A stretch of DNA of 64,000 nucleotides from Flavobacterium sp. (GTDB lineage: Bacteria > Bacteroidota > Bacteroidia > Flavobacteriales > Flavobacteriaceae), in the NCBI GenBank assembly GCA_027484725.1, contig JAIXSK010000028.1, positions 172,290 to 236,289 on the forward strand. Direction: 5' to 3'. Positions 9,480-18,322 of this stretch are shown piece after piece. The notes below the pieces were generated by a model that was not told the origin of the DNA, searched no databases, and worked only from the letters and a program-made list of their open reading frames with translations. Made by a program: the position numbers and the translations under genes. Position 1 is the stretch's first letter. Every line of letters begins with the position of its first letter.

Positions 9480-10538
9480 ATGTCACAAAACAATAAAAAG
9501 AAATCTTTTATTGAATTAGGAAAATTTCTCGCACAATTTTCACTCGATGCTTCAAAGCCCAATGAAGCTGTTGTGTTCAACGATTTGTTTTTTGACCGTT
9601 TTGAAAACCTTATCAAAGAATCACAATCGCACAACGGTTGGTTTACGCCAGAGCAAGTTTATTTTGCCGTGCAATCGTGGGCTAAAGCGCTGACTGAAGA
9701 AAACCTAAATCAATGGCTGTCAGCTTATCCACAGATGGCCAAATCAGTAAAAACTGTAGGCTTGGTTTTGGCCGGAAACATTCCTCTGGTGGGCTTTCAC
9801 GATTTTTTATCGGTGCTGGTTTCGGGGCATAAAGTATTGGTCAAAACCTCATCCAATGATCAGAAATTATTGCCGTTTTTGGCTGAGTATCTTGGTGCGG
9901 TTTCACCTGAGTTAAAAAATCAAATCACTTTTACATCGGGTCAACTAGAAAATTACGATGCCGTGATTGCCACCGGAAGCAACAATACCGCGCGCTATTT
10001 TGAATATTATTTTAAAGACAAACCAAGCATTATTCGCAAGTCGCGAAATTCAGTAGCGGTTTTAAACGGACAAGAAACTTCAGAACAATTGACGGCTTTA
10101 GGCGAAGATATTTTTAGGTATTTTGGCCTTGGTTGCCGCAACGTATCAAAGTTGTTTGTACCAAAAGGTTATGACTTCAAAGCTTTTTTTGAAGCAATGT
10201 TTGCCTATCAAGATGTAATTCACTACGAAAAATACGCCCACAACTACGATTACAACAAAGCTGTTTTTTTGATGAGCAATTTTAAAATTCTCGACAACGG
10301 ATTTTTGACCATCAAAGAAGACAACAGTTATGCCTCGCCTATTTCAAGTGTGTTTTATGAATATTATGACTCGCTTGAAGAAGTCAAAACCAGACTTGAA
10401 ACAGACCGCGATTTGTTGCAATGCATCGTCTCTAATAACTTAATTGAGCACAGCATTCCGTTTGGAAAAACCCAAAAACCCGAGCTTTGGGATTATGCCG
10501 ATCATGTAGACACTTTGGCTTTTCTTTTTGATTTGTAA
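9480..10538 (+). CDS. LuxC-like acyl-CoA reductase
   Basis: A 352-residue member of the LuxC/acyl-CoA reductase branch of the aldehyde-dehydrogenase superfamily, which reduces fatty acyl-CoA or acyl-ACP to aldehyde. Visible features: the nucleotide-binding region VGLVLAGNIPLVGFHD, a KVLVKTSS stretch, VIATGSNNTARYFEYYF, and the probable catalytic Cys219 in YFGLGCRNVSKLF. Somewhat shorter than Vibrio LuxC. No luxABDE genes are nearby, so bioluminescence is not suggested; a role in lipid or aldehyde metabolism is an inference from the family. It lies upstream of serC but is separated by 191 bases. Confidence 0.82.
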   Translation: MSQNNKKKSFIELGKFLAQFSLDASKPNEAVVFNDLFFDRFENLIKESQSHNGWFTPEQVYFAVQSWAKALTEENLNQWLSAYPQMAKSVKTVGLVLAGNIPLVGFHDFLSVLVSGHKVLVKTSSNDQKLLPFLAEYLGAVSPELKNQITFTSGQLENYDAVIATGSNNTARYFEYYFKDKPSIIRKSRNSVAVLNGQETSEQLTALGEDIFRYFGLGCRNVSKLFVPKGYDFKAFFEAMFAYQDVIHYEKYAHNYDYNKAVFLMSNFKILDNGFLTIKEDNSYASPISSVFYEYYDSLEEVKTRLETDRDLLQCIVSNNLIEHSIPFGKTQKPELWDYADHVDTLAFLFDL

Positions 10539-10729
10539 AAAGAGATTTTAGAAGATTTAATTCATCAAAAACCTAAAATCACAGAAAATTATACAACAGA
10601 AATCGACGAAATACATTTTTTCATTTGTTAACTACAACGTTTTCGTTAATAACATACACAAAACTGAATATAGAATAAATTGTTGCAATCGAATGCAATT
10701 CCGAGATTTGCGGCTTAAAATTTTATACT

Positions 10730-11815
10730 ATGCTCACCGAAGTCATCAAGAAACACAATTACAGCGCAGGCCCATGCATACTGCCACAGGAAGTTTTTGA
10801 AAAATCAGCACAAGCTATTTTAGATTTTAACGGATCTGGCTTATCGATTTTAGAAATTTCGCACCGCAGCAAAGATTTTATCGCGGTCATGGAAGAAGCG
10901 CGCGCTTTGGTTTTGGAACTCCTCGGGCTCACCGGTAAAGGTTATCAAGCTTTGTTTTTGAGCAGCGGCGCCAGTATGGAATTTTTGATGGTTCCTTATA
11001 ATTTGATGAAAGAAAACGGGAAAGCCGCTTATCTCGATACCGGAACTTGGGCCAACAACGCCATCAAAGAAGCTAAATTGTTTGGTCAGACTGAAGTGGT
11101 TGCTTCGTCAAAAGACGCCAATTACAGCTTTATTCCGAAAGATTATGCAATTCCGGCTGATGCAGATTATTTTCACTGCACCAGCAACAATACCATTTTT
11201 GGAACACAGATGAAAAGTTTCCCGAAAACGAGCATTCCGTTGGTGTGTGATATGAGTTCGGATATTTTTTCACGCGTGTTGGATTTTTCAAAATTTGATT
11301 TGATCTACGCCGGAGCTCAGAAAAATATGGGCCCTGCCGGAACGACTTTGGTGGTGGTCAAAGAAGAAATTCTGGGCCATACCGGACGCACAATTCCGAG
11401 TATTTTAGATTATCAGAAACACATCAAAGCCGATAGTATGTACAATACGCCGCCGGTTTTTCCGGTATATGCCTCATTGCTCACCTTGCAATGGATTAAA
11501 AACAATGGTGGTATTGCGGCCATGGAAAAAATCAACAACGCCAAAGCCGAATTGCTTTATAATGAAATTGATCGCAATCCATTATTCAGAGGAACCGCTC
11601 AAGTAGAAGACCGCAGCGCCATGAACGCAACCTTCTTGCTCAAGGACGAATCTAAAGCCGCTGAATTTGATCAAATGTGGAAAGCAGCAGGAATTTCGGG
11701 GATTGCCGGCCATCGTTCGGTGGGTGGTTATCGCGCCTCAATGTACAACGCGCTTCCGCTCGAGAGCGTTCAAGTGCTCGTAGATGTGATGCGCGCTTTT
11801 GAACAAAAAGCTTAA
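10730..11815 (+). CDS. serC: Phosphoserine aminotransferase
   Basis: Converts 3-phosphohydroxypyruvate and glutamate to O-phosphoserine in serine synthesis; in many bacteria it also serves pyridoxal phosphate synthesis. 361 residues. The N-terminus has YSAGPCILP and ISHRSKDF, the PLP-binding lysine is Lys198 in YAGAQKNMGPAG, and the end has GHRSVGGYRASMYNA. The gene lies just upstream of serA, the preceding enzyme of the same pathway, with a 163-base gap holding a structured element. The ATG at 10730 adds a few residues compared with common homologues. Confidence 0.96.
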   Translation: MLTEVIKKHNYSAGPCILPQEVFEKSAQAILDFNGSGLSILEISHRSKDFIAVMEEARALVLELLGLTGKGYQALFLSSGASMEFLMVPYNLMKENGKAAYLDTGTWANNAIKEAKLFGQTEVVASSKDANYSFIPKDYAIPADADYFHCTSNNTIFGTQMKSFPKTSIPLVCDMSSDIFSRVLDFSKFDLIYAGAQKNMGPAGTTLVVVKEEILGHTGRTIPSILDYQKHIKADSMYNTPPVFPVYASLLTLQWIKNNGGIAAMEKINNAKAELLYNEIDRNPLFRGTAQVEDRSAMNATFLLKDESKAAEFDQMWKAAGISGIAGHRSVGGYRASMYNALPLESVQVLVDVMRAFEQKA

Positions 11816-11830
11816 GCGAACACGAAAGTC

Positions 11831-11907
11831 CTAGCCCGGATTGCAGCGGCAGCCTTTTGCTTGCTTCTTGAGCAAGGAAAAGCTATAGCGAAAAGCCGGA
11901 ATAGCTT
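11831..11907. repeat. Structured intergenic element, copy 2
   Basis: Lies between serC and serA. Borders CTAGCCCGGATTGCAGCGGC and GCGAAAAGCCGGAATAGC resemble those of the element at 3596-3737. The core is a 12-bp hairpin with one mismatch (CTTTTGCTTGCT at 11854-11865, AGCAAGGAAAAG at 11871-11882, loop TCTTG). I recall similar sequences as frequent intergenic repeats in Flavobacterium genomes. It may modulate serC-serA readthrough. Confidence 0.55.
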
Positions 11908-11978
11908 CAAAAAATAAATAATTAACGAGTGAAAAGCTCCTAAACCCAGCCGCTCAGTAACTCAGCAACTCTAAATAA

Positions 11979-12941
11979 ATGAAAGTATTAGCCAACGACG
12001 GAATCTCAAAAAGCGGCATTACTGCTCTTGAAAAAGGCGGATTCAAAGTGATTACCACCAAAGTAGCCCAAGAACAAGTGGCTGCGTATATGAATGCAAA
12101 TCAGATTGAAATTTTGCTCGTGCGCAGTGCCACCAAAGTGCGCAAAGAACTCATTGACAGTTGTCCGAACCTGAAAATCATCGGTCGCGGTGGTGTGGGC
12201 ATGGACAATATTGATGTGGAATATGCACGCAGTAAAGGGATTCACGTGATCAACACGCCTGCTTCTTCCTCAGAAAGTGTGGCCGAATTGGTGTTTGCTC
12301 ATTTGTTTACCGGTGTGCGCTTTTTGCAAGACGCCAACCGCAATATGCCGCTGGAAGGCGACAGCAACTTTGACGGATTGAAAAAAGCCTATGCCAACGG
12401 TATTGAATTGCGCGGGAAAACGCTTGGAATCATCGGCTTTGGACGCATTGGGCAAGCTACGGCCAAAATGGCTTTGGGCTTGGGAATGAAAGTGATTGCC
12501 GCTGATAAATTTGTAGACAACGCACAGATTAAAGTGGATTTTTACAACGGTCAGTTTATTAACGTAGATATAGTGACCGAGCCTTTAGAAGACGTAATCA
12601 AACACGCTGACTTTATTACGCTGCACGTTCCGGCGCAAGAAGGTTATGTGATTGGTGCCGATGAAATTGCGACCATGAAAAAAAATGTAGGCATCATCAA
12701 TTGTTCGCGTGGTGGCGTGATTGACGAAGTAGCACTCATAGCCGCGCTTGATGAAGGCAAAATCATGTTTGCCGGCTTGGATGTTTTTGAAAACGAACCG
12801 AATCCGGAGATTCAGATTTTGATGCATCCGAAGATTTCGCTCACACCGCATATTGGTGCCGCTACACTTGAGGCGCAAGACCGCATTGGGACTGAATTGG
12901 CAGAGCAAATCATCAGTTTGATGAAATCAGAAAAAGCTTAA
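11979..12941 (+). CDS. serA: D-3-phosphoglycerate dehydrogenase, short form
   Basis: First enzyme of serine synthesis, oxidising 3-phosphoglycerate with NAD. 320 residues, lacking the C-terminal ACT domain that confers serine feedback in long SerA proteins. The Rossmann motif is GIIGFGRIGQATAKM. Other conserved stretches are GVGMDNIDVEYA, INCSRGGVIDEVAL (substrate Arg), LDVFENEPNP (Glu) and LTPHIGAATLEAQ (catalytic His). Other 2-hydroxyacid dehydrogenases share these motifs, but adjacency to serC supports the assignment. Confidence 0.93.
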   Translation: MKVLANDGISKSGITALEKGGFKVITTKVAQEQVAAYMNANQIEILLVRSATKVRKELIDSCPNLKIIGRGGVGMDNIDVEYARSKGIHVINTPASSSESVAELVFAHLFTGVRFLQDANRNMPLEGDSNFDGLKKAYANGIELRGKTLGIIGFGRIGQATAKMALGLGMKVIAADKFVDNAQIKVDFYNGQFINVDIVTEPLEDVIKHADFITLHVPAQEGYVIGADEIATMKKNVGIINCSRGGVIDEVALIAALDEGKIMFAGLDVFENEPNPEIQILMHPKISLTPHIGAATLEAQDRIGTELAEQIISLMKSEKA

Positions 12942-12962
12942 TTAATTTCAGATTCATAGTAT

Positions 12963-12991
12963 AAAAGCCGGGGTTACGCTCGGCTTTTTTT
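12963..12991 (+). terminator. Rho-independent terminator after serA
   Basis: Stem AAAAGCCG (12963-12970) with CGGCTTTT (12981-12988), a 10-base loop and a run of T to about 12991. It begins 21 bases past the serA stop. Confidence 0.85.
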
Positions 12992-13025
12992 ATTACATTT
13001 GGTGGAACGCTAATCCTTTAAAATC

Positions 13026-13583
13026 ATGTTTGAACAACTCACACAACTCGTACAACAATTTGGTCAAGACGCCGTAGTCAACAATTCAGAGGTTCCGAAT
13101 GAACACAACCAAGAGGTCATGAACACGGCCAGTGAATCAATCCTTTCGGGCTTAAAAAACATCGCAGCACAAGGCGGAACTGCTGATTTAGCAACACTCA
13201 TGCAAGGCAATAATGCCGGCGATGCATCAAACCCTGTGGTGCAACAACTGACCCAAAAACTCACAGGCGATTTGGGCGAAAAATTTGGTTTGAGCAGTGA
13301 GACAGCTTCAGGCGTGGCCGGAAATTTAATACCACAAGTATTGAGCAATTTGGTGGGTAATGCCAAAGATCCGAACCACAAAGGCTTTGAAATGTCAGAC
13401 TTGGTGGGCGCTATTACCGGTGGTCAAGGCAGTTCAGGTTTGATGGATGCCATCAATCAATACGGCGGACAATTTGGGCTCGACCAAAACGCAGATGGCA
13501 AAGTTGACATGAGCGATGCCATGGCAGCTGTGAGCAAAAAAGGAGGCATTGGCGGTTTGCTCGGAAAACTATTTGGCAGATAA
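13026..13583 (+). CDS. DUF937 family protein
   Basis: A 185-residue protein rich in Gly, Gln and Asn with the features of DUF937 proteins: a helical N-terminal part with SILSGLKN, a GVAGNLIPQVLSNLV helix and a GGLLGKLFGR C-terminus. Residues about 150-165 contain an EF-hand-like DQNADGKVDMSD loop, which could bind calcium. No signal peptide or membrane segment. It stands alone between the serA terminator and the next gene. Role unknown. Confidence 0.8.
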   Translation: MFEQLTQLVQQFGQDAVVNNSEVPNEHNQEVMNTASESILSGLKNIAAQGGTADLATLMQGNNAGDASNPVVQQLTQKLTGDLGEKFGLSSETASGVAGNLIPQVLSNLVGNAKDPNHKGFEMSDLVGAITGGQGSSGLMDAINQYGGQFGLDQNADGKVDMSDAMAAVSKKGGIGGLLGKLFGR

Positions 13584-13667
13584 AAGTCGAAAGTTGTAGT
13601 TGTTAAATAGGTTTGAAAAGCAACTGAGTTGAGCGCATTTGACTAATTTTAGGCAAACTTTTGAATC

Positions 13668-14078
13668 GTGAAAATCGGATTAAAAATAGCATTGTCTTTG
13701 GCCTTTGTAGTGGTTTGTTCTGCTTGGAACAAAAGCCTTCCGAAGCCAAAATCAACCGTTGATTTTCAGAAAGTTTCTGATACGGTACGCATTGCCAATG
13801 ATTCAATAGAGTATGAAATCATCATCATCGAACCCGGCTTTGACAGTTGGCTGGCCACGGCCAAACCCAGAAATTATTTTTCTCTGGTTTATCTTGAAAA
13901 CAAAAACAGACTATGGGTATCTGAATGGAATCGCCGTGTGTTAGACAGTCGTTACAATCAAAATTTATACGAAATGCGCATTGATTACGAGCCGCATATT
14001 CGCTACGGTTTTGAAGTTAATTATCTTTTATATCAATATTTTAGCTATTTTCAACAACGATACAAGCAACGATTATAA
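13668..14078 (+). CDS. DUF6146-like exported protein
   Basis: A 136-residue protein starting at GTG, with an N-terminal hydrophobic segment (about 5-20). The body carries the conserved stretch SIEYEIIIIEPGFDSWL and a C-terminal region rich in Tyr/Arg (YFSYFQQRYKQRL). I recognise this as the flavobacterial DUF6146 family from memory. It probably sits in the periplasm or is membrane-anchored. It is 30 bases upstream of the DUF6787-like gene, with which it probably forms a small operon. Function unknown. Confidence 0.7.
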   Translation: MKIGLKIALSLAFVVVCSAWNKSLPKPKSTVDFQKVSDTVRIANDSIEYEIIIIEPGFDSWLATAKPRNYFSLVYLENKNRLWVSEWNRRVLDSRYNQNLYEMRIDYEPHIRYGFEVNYLLYQYFSYFQQRYKQRL

Positions 14079-14108
14079 ATCAATTACCTTTGCCATCATT
14101 TTTGACTC

Positions 14109-14423
14109 ATGCCTACTTTTAAACAGCGCTGGAACATTCAATCAAATGCACAACTTACGGTGATTATCATTGTATTTGCGCTCACTGGTTCGGCTTCGGC
14201 TTGGTTGTCAAAACCGTTTTGTTTGTGGTTGGGCATCTCCAAAGATGCATTGGGTTTTTGGTTTACACCGGTTCGGTTGCTGTTGATTTTTCCGATTTAT
14301 CAAGTGTTGTTGGTCTTGATTGGTTTTTTGTTTGGCCAATTCAAATTCTTCTGGAAGTTTGAAAAGAAAATGCTCCGCAGCATGCGTTTGGGTTTCTTGT
14401 TGCCCAAAGAAAATGAAGATTAA
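14109..14423 (+). CDS. DUF6787-like small membrane protein
   Basis: A 104-residue protein with two predicted membrane helices (about 15-35 and 57-78) joined by SKPFCLWLGISKDALG, followed by a basic, aromatic tail (FGQFKFFWKFEKKML). This pattern matches what I recall of the flavobacterial DUF6787 family. Its stop codon shares the tetranucleotide TTAA with the convergent msrA gene (14420-14423). Function unknown. Confidence 0.7.
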   Translation: MPTFKQRWNIQSNAQLTVIIIVFALTGSASAWLSKPFCLWLGISKDALGFWFTPVRLLLIFPIYQVLLVLIGFLFGQFKFFWKFEKKMLRSMRLGFLLPKENED

Positions 14424-14962
14424 CTTTTGAGCCAGTCGGCAAAATATTTTCTGAGCTTACTCACTTTAGGACTAATCACAAAACTGCAATATCCTTGGTC
14501 TGGGTTTCGGTTGTAGTAATTGTGATGATAAACTTCGGCCTCATAAAAAATGGTAGCTTCTTCAAGTTGCGTCACCACCGGCGCATCAAAAATTTCAGCT
14601 GCTTTGAGCTGAGCTAAATATTCTTCAGCTGCTTGTTTTTGCTGGTCATCGAGATAAAAAATCGAACTTCTGTACTGTGTGCCGATATCGTTGCCTTGAC
14701 GATTGAGCGTGGTGGGGTCGTGCGTAGCAAAGAAAATATTCAGCAGCATTTCAAATGAAATGACTTCCTGGTCAAAAACAATTTCAATGGCTTCTGCGTG
14801 GCCGGTATGTCCGGTGCAAATTTGCTCATAAGTTGGGTTCGGCCGACGACCACCAATATAACCAGGTGTGACTTTTTGCACACCGCGTACCTTTAAAAAA
14901 ACGGCTTCGGTACACCAAAAGCAACCGCCCGCTAAGATGGCTCGTGAAAGTGATGGATTCAT
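14420..14962 (-). CDS. msrA: Peptide-methionine (S)-S-oxide reductase
   Basis: Reduces the S-epimer of methionine sulfoxide in proteins. 180 residues from the ATG at 14962. The reading frame is open further upstream, but the -7-like box at 14977-14984 lies just before this ATG and supports the short start. The catalytic motif GGCFWC has Cys14 and Cys17. Also seen are GYIGG, GHTGHAEAIEIVFD, FFATHDPTTLNRQGNDIGTQYRS and the C-terminal HHNYYNRNPDQGYC with a recycling Cys. No fused MsrB. No secretion signal, so cytoplasmic. Confidence 0.95.
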   Translation of the reverse strand: MNPSLSRAILAGGCFWCTEAVFLKVRGVQKVTPGYIGGRRPNPTYEQICTGHTGHAEAIEIVFDQEVISFEMLLNIFFATHDPTTLNRQGNDIGTQYRSSIFYLDDQQKQAAEEYLAQLKAAEIFDAPVVTQLEEATIFYEAEVYHHNYYNRNPDQGYCSFVISPKVSKLRKYFADWLKS

Positions 14963-14976
14963 AGAATTGTTTTGCG

Positions 14977-14984
14977 CAAAGATA
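14977..14984 (-). promoter_or_regulatory. Bacteroidota -7 box for msrA
   Basis: On the minus strand this reads TATCTTTG, an exact match to the TAnnTTTG -7 consensus, 14 bases upstream of the msrA ATG. No TTTG -33 element was found at the expected distance. Confidence 0.5.
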
Positions 14985-15041
14985 AAACAAACACGCGGCC
15001 GAAGATGAAAAATTTGTTTCTTTGCAAGACATTCAAAGCTC

Positions 15042-15707
15042 ATGATTTTAGCGCAAAATATTTTTAAAAACTACGACGAACTTCAAGTGCTCAAAGGCGT
15101 TGATTTACATATCGCCAAAGGCGAAATTGTCTCCATCGTCGGAGCTTCTGGCGCAGGCAAAACAACCCTGTTGCAAATTCTCGGAACCCTAGATAAACCA
15201 ACTGTTCACGAAGGAACAAAACTTGAAATTGACGGTCAAGATATTTTGAAAATGAGCGATAAAACCTTGTCGCAGTTCAGAAACTTGCATTTGGGTTTTA
15301 TCTTTCAGTTTCATCAACTTTTACCTGAATTTACAGCACTCGAAAATGTATGTATTCCGGCATTTATAGCGCAAAAAGACAAAAAAGAAACCGAGGCCGA
15401 AGCAATCAGATTGCTAACTTATCTGGGGCTTTCAGAACGAGCAAACCACAAACCCTCAGCACTTTCGGGCGGAGAACAACAACGCGTGGCCGTAGCCAGA
15501 GCGCTGATCAACAAACCGGCGGTGATTTTTGCCGACGAACCCTCGGGCAATCTTGACACCCAATCGGCTGAAAACCTGCATCAATTGTTTTTTAAATTGC
15601 GCGATGAACTAGGGCAAACCTTTGTGATTGTGACGCACAATGAAGAACTCGCACAAATGGCCGACCGCAAACTCGTGATGGTAGACGGCCAAATATCCGG
15701 CAGATAA
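15042..15707 (+). CDS. lolD: LolD-like ABC transporter ATPase
   Basis: A 221-residue ABC ATPase of the LolD/MacB type, which powers release of lipoproteins from the inner membrane or related export. Walker [10 protein letters not shown] (36-44), Q-loop [18 protein letters not shown], signature [15 protein letters not shown], Walker [14 protein letters not shown]-loop VIVTHN. The [11 protein letters not shown] stretch is characteristic of LolD. The permease partner (LolC/E) is not adjacent; the next two genes, almost touching, are a polytopic protein and a TIGR02757 protein. It is divergent from msrA. Confidence 0.85.
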   Translation: MILAQNIFKNYDELQVLKGVDLHIAKGEIVSIVGASGAGKTTLLQILGTLDKPTVHEGTKLEIDGQDILKMSDKTLSQFRNLHLGFIFQFHQLLPEFTALENVCIPAFIAQKDKKETEAEAIRLLTYLGLSERANHKPSALSGGEQQRVAVARALINKPAVIFADEPSGNLDTQSAENLHQLFFKLRDELGQTFVIVTHNEELAQMADRKLVMVDGQISGR

Positions 15708-15708
15708 A

Positions 15709-17403
15709 ATGGCACTGATTTTAATTTCATGGATTTATATTGCGCTGACTTGTGTTCATCTGGGACTGGGTTTGTCTTATTTCATTCAATTAAAAAACAA
15801 CCAACTTATTCCGGTGCTCATCAGTGGGCTTTTTTGCGTTTCATTACTGAGTACCATTTGGGCAATTTTTGGCCGCATCAATATAGAATTTCATCTGTTT
15901 TTGTTAGCGCTCAACGGCTTGATTTACTTTTCAAAAAAAAAGAAAATTCACCAAATCTTTCAAGATTTTGCCACTGATTTAAAAGCACTTTCTGTTCTGA
16001 TAAAGGTGTTTTTATCGGTCGTTACAATACTCATCATCGCGCAATGTGCTTCGGCTCCGTTTGTGATTGACAACGAAACTTATTACATACAAACCATCAA
16101 ATGGCTCAATGAATACGGACTGGTCAAAGGCTTGGCCAATTTGCATATTTCGCTCGGACAAATGAGCGGTTGGCATATATTGCAAAGTGCATTTAGCTTT
16201 TCATTTTTGTATCAGAATTTGAATGATTTGAGCGGATTTTGTTTGCTCATTGGAAATATTTTCGCTTTTTTTAAACTCAATGAATTTTTCAAAAACAAAA
16301 GCATTCAAGATGGAATCATGGGTTTGTTTCCGCTGGCCAATGTGTTTTTTTTTCAGTTCATCAGCGCACCATCGCCTGATATACCCGTTTATGTTTTGAG
16401 TTTTTTGCTGTTTTTTTATTTGATAGATAATTTAAAAAGTGAAGACATCGCCGACTTTGATTTCATCGCATTGCTGGGCTTTTTTATTTTGTTTGTCAAG
16501 ATTACGGCCTTTGCGTTGATTTTAATTCCGTTGTTTCTTTTGATCCTGCATTTTAAAAAATGGAGCAAACAATTATTTCCCATCAGTTTTATGGGGTTGT
16601 TGACTTTGATTTTGTTTGTAACCAAAAATGCCATTATCTCTGGTTTACCACTTTTCCCATTGACTCATTTTAGATTGCCTGTTGATTTTTCAGTTCCGTT
16701 GAGCAGCGCCGAATTCTATTTTAATTCAGGCAAAATGTGTATGTTTTTTGTGACCGCTGAAGAATATCAATCGATGCATTTTTTGCAAATCGCGCTGCGG
16801 TGGTTGTTTGCCTCAAAAATAAGTGGCTTGATCAATGTGTCTACTGTTTTGGTGTTGTTGATGAGTCCTATTTTTATCTATAAATTTCATCATAAAAAAG
16901 CGCTGTGGCTTATTTACAGTGTTTCTCTCATTGAATTTATACTATTGCTTTTGAGTTCTCCGGTGTATCGCTACTTTATTTATCTGACGCTTTTTTGGGG
17001 CTTTTTCATAGTGATATGCTTGGTACAAAATCAAAAGTTAATTTCTGGCGTTTATGCAATTTCGGTTTTGGCAACAGCTTTTGTATTGTTTTTTCCGCTC
17101 AATTTTGACGGGCTCACACAAAACAAACTCATCAGCCAAAACAGTTCGTTTTCATTCAAAAACATCGTTTTCCCACATAAAAATTCAAAACTTCAAACCA
17201 CCTTTACAGTTGTTCAAAACGGGAACTTAAAATACTATACTCCGGTGCAAAGTGCATTCTTTTGGGCCAACGGTGACGGAAATCTACCGTGTGTGAACCA
17301 AGAACAAATCGACTATTTTGAACAAACACTAGGTGTGGTTCCACAAATGCGCGGTGCTGACTTAAGTGATGGGTTTTACACAAAATCAATCCAAAAACAA
17401 TGA
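15709..17403 (+). CDS. Polytopic membrane protein, LIC_10190-like
   Basis: A 564-residue integral membrane protein with about a dozen hydrophobic segments and a soluble C-terminal stretch of about 90 residues. The loop FVIDNETYYIQTIKWLNEYG after the third to fourth segment resembles the acidic first loop of GT-C type glycosyltransferases, and the FISAPSPDIPVY loop is also typical. I recall such proteins as the LIC_10190 family. Starts 1 base after the LolD-like stop and overlaps the next gene by 4 bases (ATGA), so it is co-translated with both. A glycosyl-transfer role is only an inference. Confidence 0.6.
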   Translation: MALILISWIYIALTCVHLGLGLSYFIQLKNNQLIPVLISGLFCVSLLSTIWAIFGRINIEFHLFLLALNGLIYFSKKKKIHQIFQDFATDLKALSVLIKVFLSVVTILIIAQCASAPFVIDNETYYIQTIKWLNEYGLVKGLANLHISLGQMSGWHILQSAFSFSFLYQNLNDLSGFCLLIGNIFAFFKLNEFFKNKSIQDGIMGLFPLANVFFFQFISAPSPDIPVYVLSFLLFFYLIDNLKSEDIADFDFIALLGFFILFVKITAFALILIPLFLLILHFKKWSKQLFPISFMGLLTLILFVTKNAIISGLPLFPLTHFRLPVDFSVPLSSAEFYFNSGKMCMFFVTAEEYQSMHFLQIALRWLFASKISGLINVSTVLVLLMSPIFIYKFHHKKALWLIYSVSLIEFILLLLSSPVYRYFIYLTLFWGFFIVICLVQNQKLISGVYAISVLATAFVLFFPLNFDGLTQNKLISQNSSFSFKNIVFPHKNSKLQTTFTVVQNGNLKYYTPVQSAFFWANGDGNLPCVNQEQIDYFEQTLGVVPQMRGADLSDGFYTKSIQKQ

Positions 17404-18164
17404 CCCCAAGTGAACTTAAAGAATTTCTGGACGAGAAGGTAGATTTGTATAACAGGCCCGATTTTATTGATTCTGACCCAATACAGATTCCGCATCAATT
17501 CACTGTAAAAGAAGATATTGAAATTGCCGGTTTTTTAGCGGCAACCTTGGCTTGGGGCAACCGAAAAATGATCATCAAAAGCGGTCAGAAACTCATGAAT
17601 TTAATGGGAGACGCGCCTTATGATTATGTGATGAATCATTCAGAGACCGATTTAGAGCGACTAGACGGATTTGTGCATCGAACTTTTAATGCCGCCGATG
17701 CGCAAACCTTTATCAAAGCGCTTCAAAACATCTACACCAATCACGGCGGAATGGAAGCTGTTTTTAGTCAAAACATTTCTGAAAATCGATTGCCCAAAAG
17801 TATTCACCATTTTAGAAAAATCTTTTTTGAAATAGAACACCAGACCAGAACACAAAAACATGTTTCTGATCCGATGAAAAATTCAGCAGCCAAAAGAATC
17901 AATATGTTCTTGCGTTGGATGGTCAGAAACGATGGCCGCGGAGTAGATTTGGGCATTTGGAAAAAAATTTCACCGGCACAACTTTCTTGTCCTTTAGACG
18001 TTCATTCTGGAAATATAGCCAGAAAAATAGGTTTACTAACGCGCAAACAAAATGATGCCGCGGCGCTGGAAGAACTTGATTTAAGCCTGCGAAAATTAGA
18101 TAAAAACGATCCGGTAAAATACGATTTTGCCTTGTTTGGACTGGGTGTTTTTGAAGGATTTTAG
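17400..18164 (+). CDS. TIGR02757 (DUF2400) family protein
   Basis: A 254-residue cytoplasmic protein of the TIGR02757/DUF2400 family, recognised from LYNRPDFIDSDPIQIPHQF, EIAGFLAATLAWGNRKMI and the C-terminal CPLDVHSGNIARKIGLL and DPVKYDFALFGLGVFEGF. The last motif recalls the DxHxxR and helix-hairpin-helix features of the base-excision HhH-GPD superfamily, which may be distant kin. Last gene of the 15042-18164 operon. Biochemical role not established. Confidence 0.88.
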   Translation: MTPSELKEFLDEKVDLYNRPDFIDSDPIQIPHQFTVKEDIEIAGFLAATLAWGNRKMIIKSGQKLMNLMGDAPYDYVMNHSETDLERLDGFVHRTFNAADAQTFIKALQNIYTNHGGMEAVFSQNISENRLPKSIHHFRKIFFEIEHQTRTQKHVSDPMKNSAAKRINMFLRWMVRNDGRGVDLGIWKKISPAQLSCPLDVHSGNIARKIGLLTRKQNDAAALEELDLSLRKLDKNDPVKYDFALFGLGVFEGF

Positions 18165-18223
18165 GCTTACAATCGCTCAACTGAATTTTAAATCAATCAC
18201 TTATATATTTTAACATTTTAAAA

Positions 18224-18289
18224 GTAGGGTGGCCTACATGTTAATTGTCTAATTAAATAAGGTTATTCTTAAATTTTGAATTAAATTTG
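18224..18289 (+). promoter_or_regulatory. Probable promoter region of the serine hydrolase gene
   Basis: Contains a small inverted repeat GTAGG-GTGG-CCTAC (18224-18237) and a -7-like box TAAATTTG (18282-18289), 34 bases before the ATG at 18323. The inverted repeat sits about 45 bases upstream of the -7 box, a position suited to an activator or repressor. No clear -33 element. Confidence 0.35.
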
Positions 18290-18322
18290 GGGCGCCTTAT
18301 TCTGATAAAAACTTTACCGACT

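Noticed and set aside
9480..10538. Part of a bioluminescence system because of LuxC similarity
   Set aside because: No luxA, B, D or E genes nearby; LuxC-like reductases are widespread in non-luminous Flavobacteriaceae.
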